Assembly: GCA_031266055.1 (NCBI GenBank)
Contig: JAISBT010000016.1
Coordinates: forward strand, 1 to 64,000
DNA length: 64,000 nucleotides
Direction: 5' to 3'
Source: Deltaproteobacteria bacterium
Lineage (GTDB): Bacteria > Desulfobacterota > Desulfovibrionia > Desulfovibrionales > Desulfovibrionaceae
Both the position numbers and the translations under genes were made by a program. Within the stretch, counting starts at the first letter, position 1; the number at the start of each line of letters is the position of its first letter. Of this stretch, positions 24,597 through 33,892 are shown one piece after another. The notes beneath the pieces were generated by a model, which saw only the letters and a list, made by a program, of their open reading frames with translations, searched no databases and was not told where the DNA came from.

Positions 24597-26255
24597 CTAA
24601 TTCAACCTTACGGGCAGCCGGTGTTCTTCGCCCTGCGCGTCGCGCATGATCAGAATGAGCGTTTCACCGTCCGCCGGTCTGAACATGGGAAAGTCCAGGT
24701 AGTTGCGTCCGGGCGCGGCCTGCCTTTGCTCCGCGTAAAGCTGGACGCCGTTTGTATCGGTAATGGAGAAAAATACCGCGCCGGCCTCTTCACTCCAATA
24801 GGGAACGCTGTACTCGCCGCTGTCCGGGTGGCGGAGCAAATCACAGGCATCCGGCACATAGCGGTTGCCTTTTTTCTGCGTCACCACCGCTTCCGGAAAA
24901 CCGGAGGCGAACTTTGGTTCGACGACGCCGGCCAGGCGCAAGCCCGCGCGGATGTCCGGAACAGACATGAACAGCCTCCAGAGCAGCCCGGAGCGGTAAT
25001 TTTCCACCATGCACACTATGGGCAACTGATCTATGGCCAGATAACGGTCGCTGACCCAGTCATCGCGCAGGCTGAAGGCGTCATACGGCCCGTACGGGCC
25101 CCAGACTTTTTCTTTCAGCCCGCCGCGCAGATTGCGCAGAACCTGCATGGAATAAAACGGAGTGTAGGGCATGGAGGCCAGAGCCCCGGTCGGCCCGATG
25201 GCGCCGGGATCATTTTTCGGCTCTCCGGCGGCATAGCCGTTCTTGATCTGGCTGGCGGTAAGGCCCCAGTACCCGGCGCTGTAACGGTTTCCGGCCGGAG
25301 CGCTTTGCAGGCAGTAACCCCGGTTGCTCAAAACATGCTTGACATTGCGCGCAAAATATCCGCCCGGAACAAACTCGTCGGCCATACGCCGGGGGTCGGC
25401 TCCGATAAAGGAATATTGCGTCAAAAACAGCGGTCCTCCGCCGGGGAGAGCGGCTTCAACGCGATACCCGTAAAGTTCCTTGGGCTGATAACCTCTGCCG
25501 GAAGTCCAAAAATCGTAATCCTGGCGGCTGATTGGATGGGTGGGGGAAGACAGGGCAAGCACGTACGTTATCATGCATTCGTTGAAACCGAGGATTTTCA
25601 GCTCCGGCGGGAAACCTCCCTTCGCCGACCACTGCCAGTACAGCCCGTTATTTTTGCCGTTGGTGAACCAGTTCCAGTCAACTTCCTCCCACAAGCCGGT
25701 TATAATGGAACGCAGTTCCCGCTCCGCCCCGGGGCCGTTGAAATAGGCGCGCGCAATCAACAGACCCTGCATGAGCAGCGAAGTTTCCACAATGTCCGCG
25801 CCCTCGTCGTTTTTCCCGAAACTTATAATCGCGCCGGTATTGCCGTTCAGCCAGTGCGGAAAGGCTCCGTGCAGATCCGCGCGCGGCGTTTTATCCCGCA
25901 GGAAAAGCGCTATTTTTAAAAGGCGCTGCACCGCCTCCTCGCGGGAAATCCAGCCCCGGTCACTGGCAACGACAACAGCCGCGATGCCGAAACCGGTTCC
26001 TCCGACAGCCACGGGGACGGTATCCCAATTGAAGTTGGCTTCATACGCCATGCCTGAAGCGGGATCCCCAAACTCCCACATATAGCGGAAACAGTCCCGC
26101 TGCAATTCTTCCAGAGCCGCGCGATCCTGCAGGTAGTCGCTGTCGGGCGTAAAATCGGCAGCCCGGAGGGAACCCGCGGCCGGAAAGCAGACGGCAAGAA
26201 AGAAGGCAAGAACAAAACAAAAATGGTTCAAAATAGCCACATTACTTTTCGCCAC
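24597..26255 (-). CDS. Exported glucoamylase-like glycoside hydrolase (GH144-type)
   Basis: The protein has an N-terminal signal peptide (hydrophobic core then AAGSLRAADF) and a glucoamylase-like (alpha/alpha)6 domain of COG5368 type. Key segments are CFRYMWEFGDPASGMAYE, VGGTGFGIAAVVVASDRGWI, GFNECMITYVLALSSPTHPI and GPTGALASMPYTP. Characterised members of this group are endo-beta-1,2-glucanases (GH144), so a role on periplasmic or environmental beta-glucan is likely but inferred. It starts at GTG 26255, overlapping the DUF4139 gene by 14 bases; GTG 26241 is an alternative. Length 552 residues. Confidence 0.85.
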   Translation of the reverse strand: MAKSNVAILNHFCFVLAFFLAVCFPAAGSLRAADFTPDSDYLQDRAALEELQRDCFRYMWEFGDPASGMAYEANFNWDTVPVAVGGTGFGIAAVVVASDRGWISREEAVQRLLKIALFLRDKTPRADLHGAFPHWLNGNTGAIISFGKNDEGADIVETSLLMQGLLIARAYFNGPGAERELRSIITGLWEEVDWNWFTNGKNNGLYWQWSAKGGFPPELKILGFNECMITYVLALSSPTHPISRQDYDFWTSGRGYQPKELYGYRVEAALPGGGPLFLTQYSFIGADPRRMADEFVPGGYFARNVKHVLSNRGYCLQSAPAGNRYSAGYWGLTASQIKNGYAAGEPKNDPGAIGPTGALASMPYTPFYSMQVLRNLRGGLKEKVWGPYGPYDAFSLRDDWVSDRYLAIDQLPIVCMVENYRSGLLWRLFMSVPDIRAGLRLAGVVEPKFASGFPEAVVTQKKGNRYVPDACDLLRHPDSGEYSVPYWSEEAGAVFFSITDTNGVQLYAEQRQAAPGRNYLDFPMFRPADGETLILIMRDAQGEEHRLPVRLN

Positions 26256-27990
26256 GCCCGGGGTCTATAATCTTGTCCGCCGGGGAAGACAGCAATACCC
26301 TGTGCTTGATGACAAATTTCTCGTCAGGCTTGAGCGTGGCCGTCCAGCGGTATATTTTGACGCTCCCCTGGTTCAGGGCGGTGGTGGTAAATTCTGGCTT
26401 GGGGCTGGAGCTTACTTCCAGAGTGAATTTTTCATCCGTGGTTTCCGGAGCCGGGTCTTCTATACGCGCCTCCACCGGGTAAGGCCTGGAGTTGCTTACA
26501 ATAATTTCCCAATTCCAGTCCACGGTCTTTTCTTTGCTGATAAAACCGGTTTCACCGGAACTACGCTTGAGGCTGCGCATGATCCCCGTAACCTGCGGGT
26601 CAGTGCCGAAAAAGACGCTGCCCCTGGTTCCGTTGAAAGAAAAAGCCCTTTCGCCCATAGCCACATCATCAACAAAAAAACGGGCCGCTCCCGGAGCAAG
26701 CTCCAGCGGCGCCTGCAAATTAAGTTCCGCCGTCAAAAACGCCCGGAAATAATCCGCCGGGCGCAAGGTATAGTAATAAGCGGCGGGCAGGGTATCCGCG
26801 CTCACCCGCACCCGTACGGGCACATCCGGCAAAATGCTCTGCCGGCCCAATTTCCAGACGCGGAAGGTAGATCTTTGCTCCGCCACCGGAAGGGCAGGCC
26901 TGGGCGCTTCCGCGAGAACCATGCCGTCCATGTCCGCAGCGGCCGAATTTTGAACCAGTTCATCACGGGAACGGGCGGCAGAGTATGCTTTGGCAGCCCT
27001 GGTCTCCTGCACGGGAGCGGCTTCCGTAATTTTCCACTCCCTGGGTATGTCCGGCTGTAAACGCCGGTCACGTCCGGCGCCGGAAATAACAATACGCGCA
27101 TGTTCCCAGACAAAGCCGGACTCCTGGCGCAAAACCGCGCCCTGTTCAATGAGCAGTTCCTTTTTCTCCGGGTAGGCCAAAAGGCGGTACTCCATGCTGT
27201 AGGCGGCGCGCACGCTGTAAAAATATCTTATTTCAGCCTCTCCGGCGCTGTCCCCGGCCGGGATGACCAGCCGGGAAAATTTGCGGGAAGCGTCGAATTT
27301 ATCCAGCTCCTCCTGAACCAGCGCATAATTTTGGCATAAATTATACAGCTCGCGCCGGTTTTGCTCGTAGCTTACATATAAGCCGGGCAGAATTTTACCG
27401 GCAAGTTCATCCAGATCGGCCACGTCTTCCGCCGCGAGTTTTTTCTCTTCTTCATCCCGGGCGGCGAGCTGGCGGTTTAAAAGTTCCAGCCGGAACTGGA
27501 CGGCCGCGATATTTCCGCTTTTTTCAGCTACAGCCGCGCGCAAAGGAAGCAATTTTTCCAGGATGGCCCGGCGTTCCGGGGAAGGCTCCCGTTCCAAATC
27601 CATTACCGAGGGCTTGCCGGGCAGAGGAAGCTCAATGCCGTCCGCGTCATACGGCACAGGGGCCGGTTCCTTGTCCTCCAGCCAGTACGTTCCGGCAGCC
27701 GGGCTGCCGTTGACCGTGGCCGAAAAGGTTTTCCTGTCCGCCCTGAAAGGCAGGGTCAGAACGTAGCCCTGTCCTCCGGATGCGCCGACTTCCGCCAGAT
27801 TCCGCGGTTTCAGTTTTTCCGCCACTTCCAGCCTGGCTTCATCCGGGTCAAAAAATACCTCTTCCGGCTGGGCCGGAACGCCTGTTTCCAGGAGCAGGTC
27901 TTTCGCGCCCTCCGCTGCAAAGGGCGCGGCCTGCGCCGCATAAGACAGCAGCAATAAAAAAACGCCGCCCAGACAGGCTGAGTATCTCAT
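26242..27990 (-). CDS. Exported DUF4139 domain protein
   Basis: This 582-residue protein has a signal peptide (MRYSACLGGVFLLLLSYAAQ, then AAP) and the organisation of DUF4140/DUF4139 proteins: an N-terminal beta domain, a helical section rich in Glu, Arg and Lys (~residues 120-230, likely coiled coil) and a C-terminal beta domain with NGTRGSVFFGTD and DWNWEIIVSNSRPYPVEARIED. The family is of unknown biochemical role (some members are annotated as mucoidy inhibitor A). ATG 27990 is chosen because AGGAGG lies just upstream, and the in-frame extension to 28041 lacks a signal. It is coupled to the glucanase gene downstream. Confidence 0.85.
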   Translation of the reverse strand: MRYSACLGGVFLLLLSYAAQAAPFAAEGAKDLLLETGVPAQPEEVFFDPDEARLEVAEKLKPRNLAEVGASGGQGYVLTLPFRADRKTFSATVNGSPAAGTYWLEDKEPAPVPYDADGIELPLPGKPSVMDLEREPSPERRAILEKLLPLRAAVAEKSGNIAAVQFRLELLNRQLAARDEEEKKLAAEDVADLDELAGKILPGLYVSYEQNRRELYNLCQNYALVQEELDKFDASRKFSRLVIPAGDSAGEAEIRYFYSVRAAYSMEYRLLAYPEKKELLIEQGAVLRQESGFVWEHARIVISGAGRDRRLQPDIPREWKITEAAPVQETRAAKAYSAARSRDELVQNSAAADMDGMVLAEAPRPALPVAEQRSTFRVWKLGRQSILPDVPVRVRVSADTLPAAYYYTLRPADYFRAFLTAELNLQAPLELAPGAARFFVDDVAMGERAFSFNGTRGSVFFGTDPQVTGIMRSLKRSSGETGFISKEKTVDWNWEIIVSNSRPYPVEARIEDPAPETTDEKFTLEVSSSPKPEFTTTALNQGSVKIYRWTATLKPDEKFVIKHRVLLSSPADKIIDPGRGEK

Positions 27991-28012
27991 CTTGGCCCTC
28001 CTGATTTTATTT

Positions 28013-29698
28013 TTACAACGGCCTGGCAATATCCGCGGCAACGCGCAAGCCCCGGATCTGGGTCTTGTTCATGGCCTGCATGATTTCTTCGGCTTTGTCG
28101 CGGGGCACTTCCACAAAAGAAAAGCGATCGTGGATTTCAATGTCTCCGATAATACGCCCGGACAAGCCGGTTTCCCCTGTAATCGCGCCCACAAAATCGC
28201 CCGGAGTCACCCTGGCCTTGCTGCCTATGTTGAAAAACAGGCGTTCCATACCGCCGTTTTTACGGGTGTTTTTGCCGCCCGCGCCTCTGGAAGCGCCTTT
28301 ACCCGCGCTCCTTCCGGCATATCCCGGCTCCGCCGGCGGGGCTTGTTTTTCAGCTTCAAGCTCGGCGGGCGAAGGCCAAATCTGTTCCCGCTCAACAAGC
28401 ATTTTGAGCAGCGCGCCGGCTATGTCCCTTTCGCTGTGTTCCCCGCCGGACACAGATTCCAGCAGATATTCATAGCGGTCTATTTTTTGCGCGTCTTTAC
28501 GCTCTTCTTTCATGGCTTCGGCAGTGGCCAGAACCTCGCCCAGCAATCGGGAAGTTTTAAGGTCGCTTACCTCGCGCTTGCTGGGCAACCTGGCTCTCTG
28601 GATATCCGCTTTGGTATAGCGGGAAATATCGCGTATTTTATACAATTCACGCGCGGTGACAAAAGTCGCCGCCTTGCCGGACTTCCCGGCCCGCCCGGTG
28701 CGGCCGATGCGATGCACATAGCTTTCCACATCAAAAGGGACATCATAATTCAGCACCAGATCAACATCATCCACATCCAGACCCCGGGCCGCCACATCAG
28801 TGGCAATGAGCAGCTCCAGTCCGCCGGAACGGAACCGGCCCATCACCCGGTCGCGCTGCGCCTGGGAAAGGTTGCCGTGCAAGGAATCCGCCTGATAGCC
28901 GCACGCCAGCAGGTGCGTGGCCAGTTCATCCACGCCCAGCTTGGTGGAGCAAAACACTATGCCTTTATTGAAGTCGCATGTGTCCAGGACAAGGCACAAC
29001 GCTTCCGCTTTGCGGTATGGCTGCACTTCGTAATAAAACTGCTCGACATTGGCCACGGTAAGCTCTTTGCGCGTAATCCGGACAAACTCCGGATCGCGCA
29101 TGTGCCCTTGAATCAACGCCAAAATGTCCTTGGGCATGGTGGCTGAAAAACATATTTTCTGGCAATTTTCCGGCGCCGCTTTCAGAACGCTTTCGATATC
29201 ATCCCTGAAGCCCATGTCGAGCATCTCGTCGGCCTCGTCCAGAACCAGGGTCTGCAAGGCGCCGAGCTTTAAACTGCCTCGCTCGAGATGATCCAGAACG
29301 CGTCCGGGCGTGCCCACCACAAACTGTACCCCGCGCTCCAGCGCTCTGAGCTGCCTGTCCAGCGATTGCCCGCCATAAACCGGCAAAACGGATATTCCGC
29401 GCAAATGCGCGGCTAAAAGGCTCACTTCTTCAGCCACCTGCACCGCCAGTTCCCTGGTGGGGCAAAGTACCAGGGCCTGAACTTTTTTACCGCGCGGGTT
29501 AAGACGCTCCAGCACCGGCAGGCCAAAAGCGGCTGTTTTGCCTGTGCCGGTCTGGGCCTGCCCCACCATATCGCGCCCGGCCAGAACCAGCGGAATAGCC
29601 ACGGCCTGTATGGGTGAGGGCTCTTCAAAACCAAGATCCGCCACGCCTTTAAGCAGTTCTTTACAAAGATTCAAATCCGCAAACTTAAAATCCGACAT
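28013..29698 (-). CDS. deaD: DEAD-box ATP-dependent RNA helicase with DbpA-type RNA-binding domain
   Basis: The helicase core has the Q motif (FEEPSPIQ), motif I AQTGTGKT, motif II VLDEADEML, motif III SATM, and motif VI HRIGRTGRAGK. After a Pro/Gly/Lys-rich linker (~residues 440-480), residues ~485-555 form a DbpA-type RNA-binding domain (RLFFNIGSKARVTPGDFVGA). This order matches DeaD/CsdA, a cold-shock and ribosome assembly helicase. ATG 29698 has GGAG five bases upstream; GTG 29704 overlaps that site. Length 561 residues. It follows the UPF0173 gene by 12 bases. Confidence 0.93.
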   Translation of the reverse strand: MSDFKFADLNLCKELLKGVADLGFEEPSPIQAVAIPLVLAGRDMVGQAQTGTGKTAAFGLPVLERLNPRGKKVQALVLCPTRELAVQVAEEVSLLAAHLRGISVLPVYGGQSLDRQLRALERGVQFVVGTPGRVLDHLERGSLKLGALQTLVLDEADEMLDMGFRDDIESVLKAAPENCQKICFSATMPKDILALIQGHMRDPEFVRITRKELTVANVEQFYYEVQPYRKAEALCLVLDTCDFNKGIVFCSTKLGVDELATHLLACGYQADSLHGNLSQAQRDRVMGRFRSGGLELLIATDVAARGLDVDDVDLVLNYDVPFDVESYVHRIGRTGRAGKSGKAATFVTARELYKIRDISRYTKADIQRARLPSKREVSDLKTSRLLGEVLATAEAMKEERKDAQKIDRYEYLLESVSGGEHSERDIAGALLKMLVEREQIWPSPAELEAEKQAPPAEPGYAGRSAGKGASRGAGGKNTRKNGGMERLFFNIGSKARVTPGDFVGAITGETGLSGRIIGDIEIHDRFSFVEVPRDKAEEIMQAMNKTQIRGLRVAADIARPL

Positions 29699-29710
29699 AT
29701 ACACTCCGGG

Positions 29711-30403
29711 TTAAAAACTGATCGTCTCGCCCGGACTCATCAATATGGGCTTGCAGGAAGGGGCGGCCCGGGCCAGTTCTTGCGTGAAAGCCGACATTTC
29801 CTGCGCCAAAACGGGAAAAGTGCCCCAGTGCATGGGCACAGCCGCGTCAGCCCGCAAAAACCGCGCGGCTTCCGCCGCCTGACGGGCGTCCATGGTATAG
29901 AAACCGCCGGCGGGCAGCAGAGCCAAGTTGATTTTATACAGTTCGCCCCAGGTTCCAAGATTGCTGAAAAGCCCGGTATCGCCGGCGTGGTAGAGGGTAA
30001 AGCCGTTTTGCAGTCTCAGGATATAACCCGCCGGACACCCTGCCTCGCTGGTGTGCAAAGCTTCGGTCATGGTTACGGCCACGCCTTTATACTCGATTGT
30101 TCCGCCGATATTGAAACCCGTGCCGCAATAAAGCAAGCGTTCCGGCAGCCCGGATTCCACCATTTTTTCAGCGACGCCCACAACCGTGCCCAGCAGAGCC
30201 TGATGTTTTTTGCACAAAGCCACGGCATCGCCGACATGATCTCCATGCAGGTGGGTTACCAGCACAAGGTCAACTCCGGGAAGCTCGTCCCAGGCCATAT
30301 CCGCCTTGGGATTGCCGGTGAAGAAAGGATCTATGCAAATACGCGCGCCCTGGCTTTCAACGTAAAAATTGGCGTGCCCATGCCAGGTAATGTTTATGCT
30401 CAT
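29711..30403 (-). CDS. Metal-dependent hydrolase, UPF0173 family (metallo-beta-lactamase fold)
   Basis: This 230-residue cytoplasmic protein has the metallo-beta-lactamase signature VTHLHGDHVGD and the UPF0173 features WHGHANFYVE, IDPFFTGNPKA and VPMHWGTFP. The family is broadly conserved with an uncertain substrate. ATG 30403 is preceded by GGTGGGG; GTG 30412 overlaps it. It appears to be first in a two-gene unit with the helicase. Upstream lies a double family A repeat. Confidence 0.92.
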   Translation of the reverse strand: MSINITWHGHANFYVESQGARICIDPFFTGNPKADMAWDELPGVDLVLVTHLHGDHVGDAVALCKKHQALLGTVVGVAEKMVESGLPERLLYCGTGFNIGGTIEYKGVAVTMTEALHTSEAGCPAGYILRLQNGFTLYHAGDTGLFSNLGTWGELYKINLALLPAGGFYTMDARQAAEAARFLRADAAVPMHWGTFPVLAQEMSAFTQELARAAPSCKPILMSPGETISF

Positions 30404-30420
30404 TTTCCCCACCTTGGGTT

Positions 30421-30716
30421 AGTTTGATTTTGGGACGTCTCCTTCGGCACTTGACGGCGAAACATCGCTGCTGTCTTCATCCGTAAGCTGCTGTACAGCA
30501 ACGGCTGAAGCAAGTTTCGCCTGCGCCTGCGGAGCGGGCGGCGGTGCCCGCCGCCAGAGCATTTCAACATTTTCAATGTTAAAATGCTCTAAAGCAATTT
30601 AATTTTGAGACGCCTCCTTCGGCGCTTGACGGCGAAACAAGTTTCGCCTGCGCCTGCGGAGCGGGCGGCGGTGCCCGCCGCCAGAGCATTTCAACATTTT
30701 CAATGTTAAAATGCTC
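30421..30716. repeat. Two tandem family A elements downstream of frr
   Basis: Two direct copies of a compound element lie here: 30421-30592 (~170 bp) and 30596-30716 (~120 bp, an internally shortened form). Each starts near TTTGATTTTGGGACG or TTTAATTTTGAGACG, has CTCCTTCGGCGCTTGACGG, CAAGTTTCGCCTGCGCCTGC, GGGCGGCGGTGCCCGCCGCC, and ends with the palindrome AGAGCATTTCAACATTTTC and its mirror. An inverted full copy lies at 49285-49470. The terminal hairpin touches the frr stop codon and may serve as terminator for both flanking transcripts. Confidence 0.85.
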
Positions 30717-31270
30717 TAAATTTCCATGATTTCTTTTTCTTTGAGTTGCAAGGTCTTGTCACTTTTGGCAACATAACTGTCCGTGAGCTTTTGAATAAAA
30801 TCCTGCGCCTTCTTGCCGTCATCTTCGCCCATGGCTTTGTCTTTTTCCATCTTTTTCAGAGCCTCGTTGGCCTCACGGCGGACATTGCGTATGGCTACCT
30901 TGCATTCTTCGGTATACTTGCGCGCCACTTTGACCAAATCCTTGCGCCGCTCTTCCGTCAGCGGCGGAATGCCTATGCGGATGATCTTGCCGTCATTCAC
31001 CGGGTTGAGGCCCAGATCCGACTTCAGGATGGCTTTTTCCACCGGGGCGAAGGCGCCCCTGTCCCAGGGCTGAATCGTAATGGTGCGGCTGTCCGGCACA
31101 GACACCGAGCCTATCTGATGCACAGGCGTGGGCGTGCCGTAATAATCGACTTTGATGTTTTCTATGAGCGCGGCGCTTGCCCGGCCGGTGCGCAAACCGG
31201 AAAACTCGCGCTCCAGAACGGTTATGGCCTTGCCCATACGTTCCTCCGCCTCTTTTTTCAATTTTTCCAT
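30716..31270 (-). CDS. frr: Ribosome recycling factor
   Basis: RRF releases ribosomes after termination together with EF-G. The 184-residue protein shows the family landmarks: [25 protein letters not shown] at the N-terminus (two adjacent blocks), [19 protein letters not shown], and [20 protein letters not shown], with [14 protein letters not shown] at the end. The ATG at 31270 overlaps the pyrH stop (TAATG), the common pyrH-frr coupling. Confidence 0.98.
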   Translation of the reverse strand: MEKLKKEAEERMGKAITVLEREFSGLRTGRASAALIENIKVDYYGTPTPVHQIGSVSVPDSRTITIQPWDRGAFAPVEKAILKSDLGLNPVNDGKIIRIGIPPLTEERRKDLVKVARKYTEECKVAIRNVRREANEALKKMEKDKAMGEDDGKKAQDFIQKLTDSYVAKSDKTLQLKEKEIMEI

Positions 31271-31986
31271 TACTTTTCTCCTTGCACAACGGTACCGACT
31301 TCTTCGCCCAGAACCAGCCTCTTTATATCTCCGTTCAACATTCCGCAGACAATAATGGGCACATTGTTTTCCATGGCCAGAGATATGGCGGTCGTGTCCA
31401 TCACGCCCAGACGCCGGCTTATGACCGCGTCATAGGAAATATTTTTATATTTGACGGCATCCGCGTTCTTCAAAGGGTCTTTGTTATACACGCCGTCAAC
31501 CTTGGTGGCCTTTACAATGGCTTCGCACCTGAGTTCCATGCCCCGCAGCGCCGCCGCGGTGTCTGTCGTAAAGTAAGGGTTGCCTGTTCCCCCGGCGCAG
31601 ATCACCACCCGGCCTTTTTCCAGGTGGCGCTCCGCCCGGCGGCGAATGTACGGTTCGCATACTTCCTGCATGGTGATGGCCGAAAGCACTCTGGTGGCGT
31701 GGCCCTGTTTTTCCAACGCATCCTGCACCGCCACGGCGTTCATGACCGTAGCCAGCATACCCATATAATCCGCGCTGGAACGATCCATGCCCTGGGCCGA
31801 AGCCGCCATTCCTCTGAAAATATTGCCTCCGCCGATGACCATGGCAAGCTGCAGGCCATACTCCAGAACTTCGCCGATTTCAGTGCATATCTGCGAGACC
31901 GTGGCCGGGTCTATCCCAAAACGCCCACCCGCCAAGGCTTCGCCGCTTATTTTAAGCAGAATTCTTTTATAACGCAAATCCGGCAT
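31270..31986 (-). CDS. pyrH: UMP kinase
   Basis: PyrH phosphorylates UMP to UDP in pyrimidine biosynthesis. The 238-residue amino-acid-kinase-fold protein has [11 protein letters not shown] at the N-terminus, [23 protein letters not shown], and [10 protein letters not shown] with DGVYNKDP, all typical of bacterial UMP kinase. ATG 31986 has GGGGTGA upstream, so the GTG further up is not needed. rpsB and tsf, often adjacent in other bacteria, are absent here. Confidence 0.98.
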   Translation of the reverse strand: MPDLRYKRILLKISGEALAGGRFGIDPATVSQICTEIGEVLEYGLQLAMVIGGGNIFRGMAASAQGMDRSSADYMGMLATVMNAVAVQDALEKQGHATRVLSAITMQEVCEPYIRRRAERHLEKGRVVICAGGTGNPYFTTDTAAALRGMELRCEAIVKATKVDGVYNKDPLKNADAVKYKNISYDAVISRRLGVMDTTAISLAMENNVPIIVCGMLNGDIKRLVLGEEVGTVVQGEK

Positions 31987-32015
31987 AATTATCACCCCAA
32001 AACAGAGGTTAAAAT

Positions 32016-32052
32016 TTAGAGCATTTTAACATTGAAGCGGAGCATTTCAACA
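32016..32052. repeat. Imperfect family A palindrome between pyrH and an MBL gene
   Basis: TTTAGAGCATTTTAACATTG is followed by AAGCGGAGCATTTCAAC, a family A palindrome in which the second arm is scrambled. It overlaps the last codons of the MBL-fold gene, so the repeat seems to have altered or abuts that protein's C-terminus (ending YSCNC). Confidence 0.55.
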
Positions 32053-33072
32053 GTTGCACGAATACAGGTACAGATCTCCCGTGTCTTCCGCGCGCAGTTC
32101 GCCAAGACCTTCCAGATAGAGCAAGTGCGTGGAGGCCTCGCCGGCGGCAAACCATTTCTGCGGCGCGGGAAACTCTTCCCAATCCCTGTACCTCAGCGCC
32201 CAGCGCATTTGAGCCGCCACGGCATATGCCGTAAGGGGCCTTGCGCTTCCTTTCAAAATGCCGCGCACCTCATCCAGACGCCCGGCATGGTGTTTTTTAA
32301 GTTCGGCAATACGTCCGGCGGTATCTCTTATAACAACGCGGTGCCCGGGCAAAGTGAGCGCAATATCCATGCGGGCGGCCTTGTCCAGGCTCCCCAGATA
32401 CTGCCGGAGGTAATCGAAGTATTTACCCCAGGACGCTATATTGGGAGTGATGTTGCTCAAAATATGATCTCCCGCGAAAAATATTTTTTCCCGCTCGTCG
32501 TACAGGGCCAAATGCCCCGGAGAGTGGCCGGGCACACTGATGACGCGCAGGCGAAACCGCCCGTATTCCAGAACATCGCCCTCTCCGGCTATGCTGAAAT
32601 CAACCGGCGCGTCCATGCTGTAAGCCTTGGCAGGGTGATCCAGCGCAAGTTTTTCCAATACCGCGCGGGGAACGCCGTGTTTTCCCATATACAAAAAAAT
32701 TCCGTCCCAATAGTCATTGAGGCCCAGAAAACTGTCCGCTCTTTGCGGAGCAAGCATGGTTTCCCGGATTATCGCGCTGTCCTCCCCGCCGCTCCAGACT
32801 GTGGATGCGGCATTTTCGCATAAAACCGAAGTCAGCCCGCAGTGGTCGGCATGGGCGTGGGTAATGAAAAAATCCACTTCTTCCAGGCGAACCTTGAGGG
32901 CGTCCAGCGACTCCAGCAGGGATCTGCGCGCCTCCGGCTGGTTGAAGCCGTTATCAATCAATAAATGCCTGCCTTTCGCGCTTTTTATCAAATACGCGTT
33001 GGTCGCCTTCAAAGGGCTGTCCGCCAGAGGCACTTCTATCTGGTAGACATCCCGCACAATTTCGTTAAACAT
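32047..33072 (-). CDS. MBL-fold metallohydrolase
   Basis: This 341-residue protein has the metallo-beta-lactamase metal motif ITHAHADHCGL, the later VPGHSPGHLALY and FFAGDHILSNITPNI motifs, and a C-terminal winged-helix-like segment (VAAQMRWALRYRDWEEFP) typical of the LACTB2/glyoxalase II-related group. It acts on an unknown ester or thioester in the cytoplasm. The ATG at 33072 gives a normal N-terminus for this group. The final five residues come from a repeat. It is separated from pyrH by 60 bases on the same strand. Confidence 0.88.
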   Translation of the reverse strand: MFNEIVRDVYQIEVPLADSPLKATNAYLIKSAKGRHLLIDNGFNQPEARRSLLESLDALKVRLEEVDFFITHAHADHCGLTSVLCENAASTVWSGGEDSAIIRETMLAPQRADSFLGLNDYWDGIFLYMGKHGVPRAVLEKLALDHPAKAYSMDAPVDFSIAGEGDVLEYGRFRLRVISVPGHSPGHLALYDEREKIFFAGDHILSNITPNIASWGKYFDYLRQYLGSLDKAARMDIALTLPGHRVVIRDTAGRIAELKKHHAGRLDEVRGILKGSARPLTAYAVAAQMRWALRYRDWEEFPAPQKWFAAGEASTHLLYLEGLGELRAEDTGDLYLYSCNC

Positions 33073-33117
33073 GTATCCCCCCGCATTGCGTGTTGGAAAG
33101 CTGTAATATATTCCAGT

Positions 33118-33182
33118 ACCATGTCACACTTATGGCATTTTACGCTTGAGATTGCCGCTTAACGGCGAAGCAAGTTCGCCTC
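33118..33182. repeat. Palindromic repeat in divergent intergenic region
   Basis: CCATGTCACACTTATGGC and GCATTTTACGCTTGAGATTG are followed by CCGCTTAACGGCGAAGCAAG. This matches, inverted, the element at 53230-53292 (reading GCGACAATCTCAAGCG then TAAAATGCC), and the first part matches 56126-56145. The rest of the 33073-33280 gap contains a loose TACAAT near 33249 as a possible -10 for the macrodomain gene. Confidence 0.6.
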
Positions 33183-33280
33183 GCGACACCAGCCTCTTTG
33201 AGCGAAACGGCGGGTGTGAACCGGGAGTTCCAAAACCCGCCTTGAACTGATACAATATATTCCAAAAACAGGAGCTTGTC

Positions 33281-33847
33281 ATGCCTATCTTGTCATCCGT
33301 TCTGGATACGCTGGAGATTCACACCGGCGACATCACCGTCCTGCGGGTGGACGCCGTTGTAAACGCGGCCAACAACTCCCTTCTGGGCGGCGGCGGGGTG
33401 GACGGCGCGATTCATCGCGCCGCCGGAAGAGAACTTATGGAAGAATGCCGGAAGCTGAAGGGTTGTCCCACCGGGGAGGCCCGCCTGACCAAGGCTTACA
33501 ATCTGCCCGCCAAATGGGTAATACATACCGTCGGCCCGGTCTGGCGCGGAGGAAGTTCCGGCGAAGAGGCGCTCCTCGCCCTGGCCTATGCCAATTCCCT
33601 GCGGCTGGCGGAGCAGGCCGGAGCCGGGACGGTAGCCTTCCCGGCCATATCCGCGGGCGTTTACGGCTACCCCGGGGAAAAAGCCGCCCGTGTGGCCGTG
33701 CGTACTGTAGTGAACTTTCTGCAAGAAAAAAATGTTTTTGAAAAGATTATTTTTGCCTGCTTTTCCGAAGACTCGGCCAAAGCGCACGAACAGGCGCTGG
33801 AAGAACTGCGCGGCACGCTCTTGCCCAGTTTCGGCCTCTACACATAG
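33281..33847 (+). CDS. Macrodomain protein, O-acetyl-ADP-ribose deacetylase type
   Basis: The 188-residue protein is a stand-alone macrodomain that binds or hydrolyses ADP-ribose derivatives. It has [32 protein letters not shown], the loop [22 protein letters not shown], and [12 protein letters not shown], the YmdB/MacroD-type signature. ATG 33281 follows AGGAG. It lies next to hipBA on the other strand (tail to tail, 45 bases), so a link to the toxin-antitoxin pair is possible but unsupported; housekeeping deacetylase is the simpler view. Confidence 0.93.
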   Translation: MPILSSVLDTLEIHTGDITVLRVDAVVNAANNSLLGGGGVDGAIHRAAGRELMEECRKLKGCPTGEARLTKAYNLPAKWVIHTVGPVWRGGSSGEEALLALAYANSLRLAEQAGAGTVAFPAISAGVYGYPGEKAARVAVRTVVNFLQEKNVFEKIIFACFSEDSAKAHEQALEELRGTLLPSFGLYT

Positions 33848-33892
33848 GTGAGCGGGCTCACCATATCCCCATCCGCGAGAGGCCGGGGCCGA

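Noticed and set aside
24531-25919. A 462-codon plus-strand open frame
   Set aside because: Antisense to the glucanase gene; no signal, motif or ribosome binding site.
27992-29146. A 384-codon plus-strand open frame
   Set aside because: Antisense to the DEAD-box helicase, which carries all helicase motifs.
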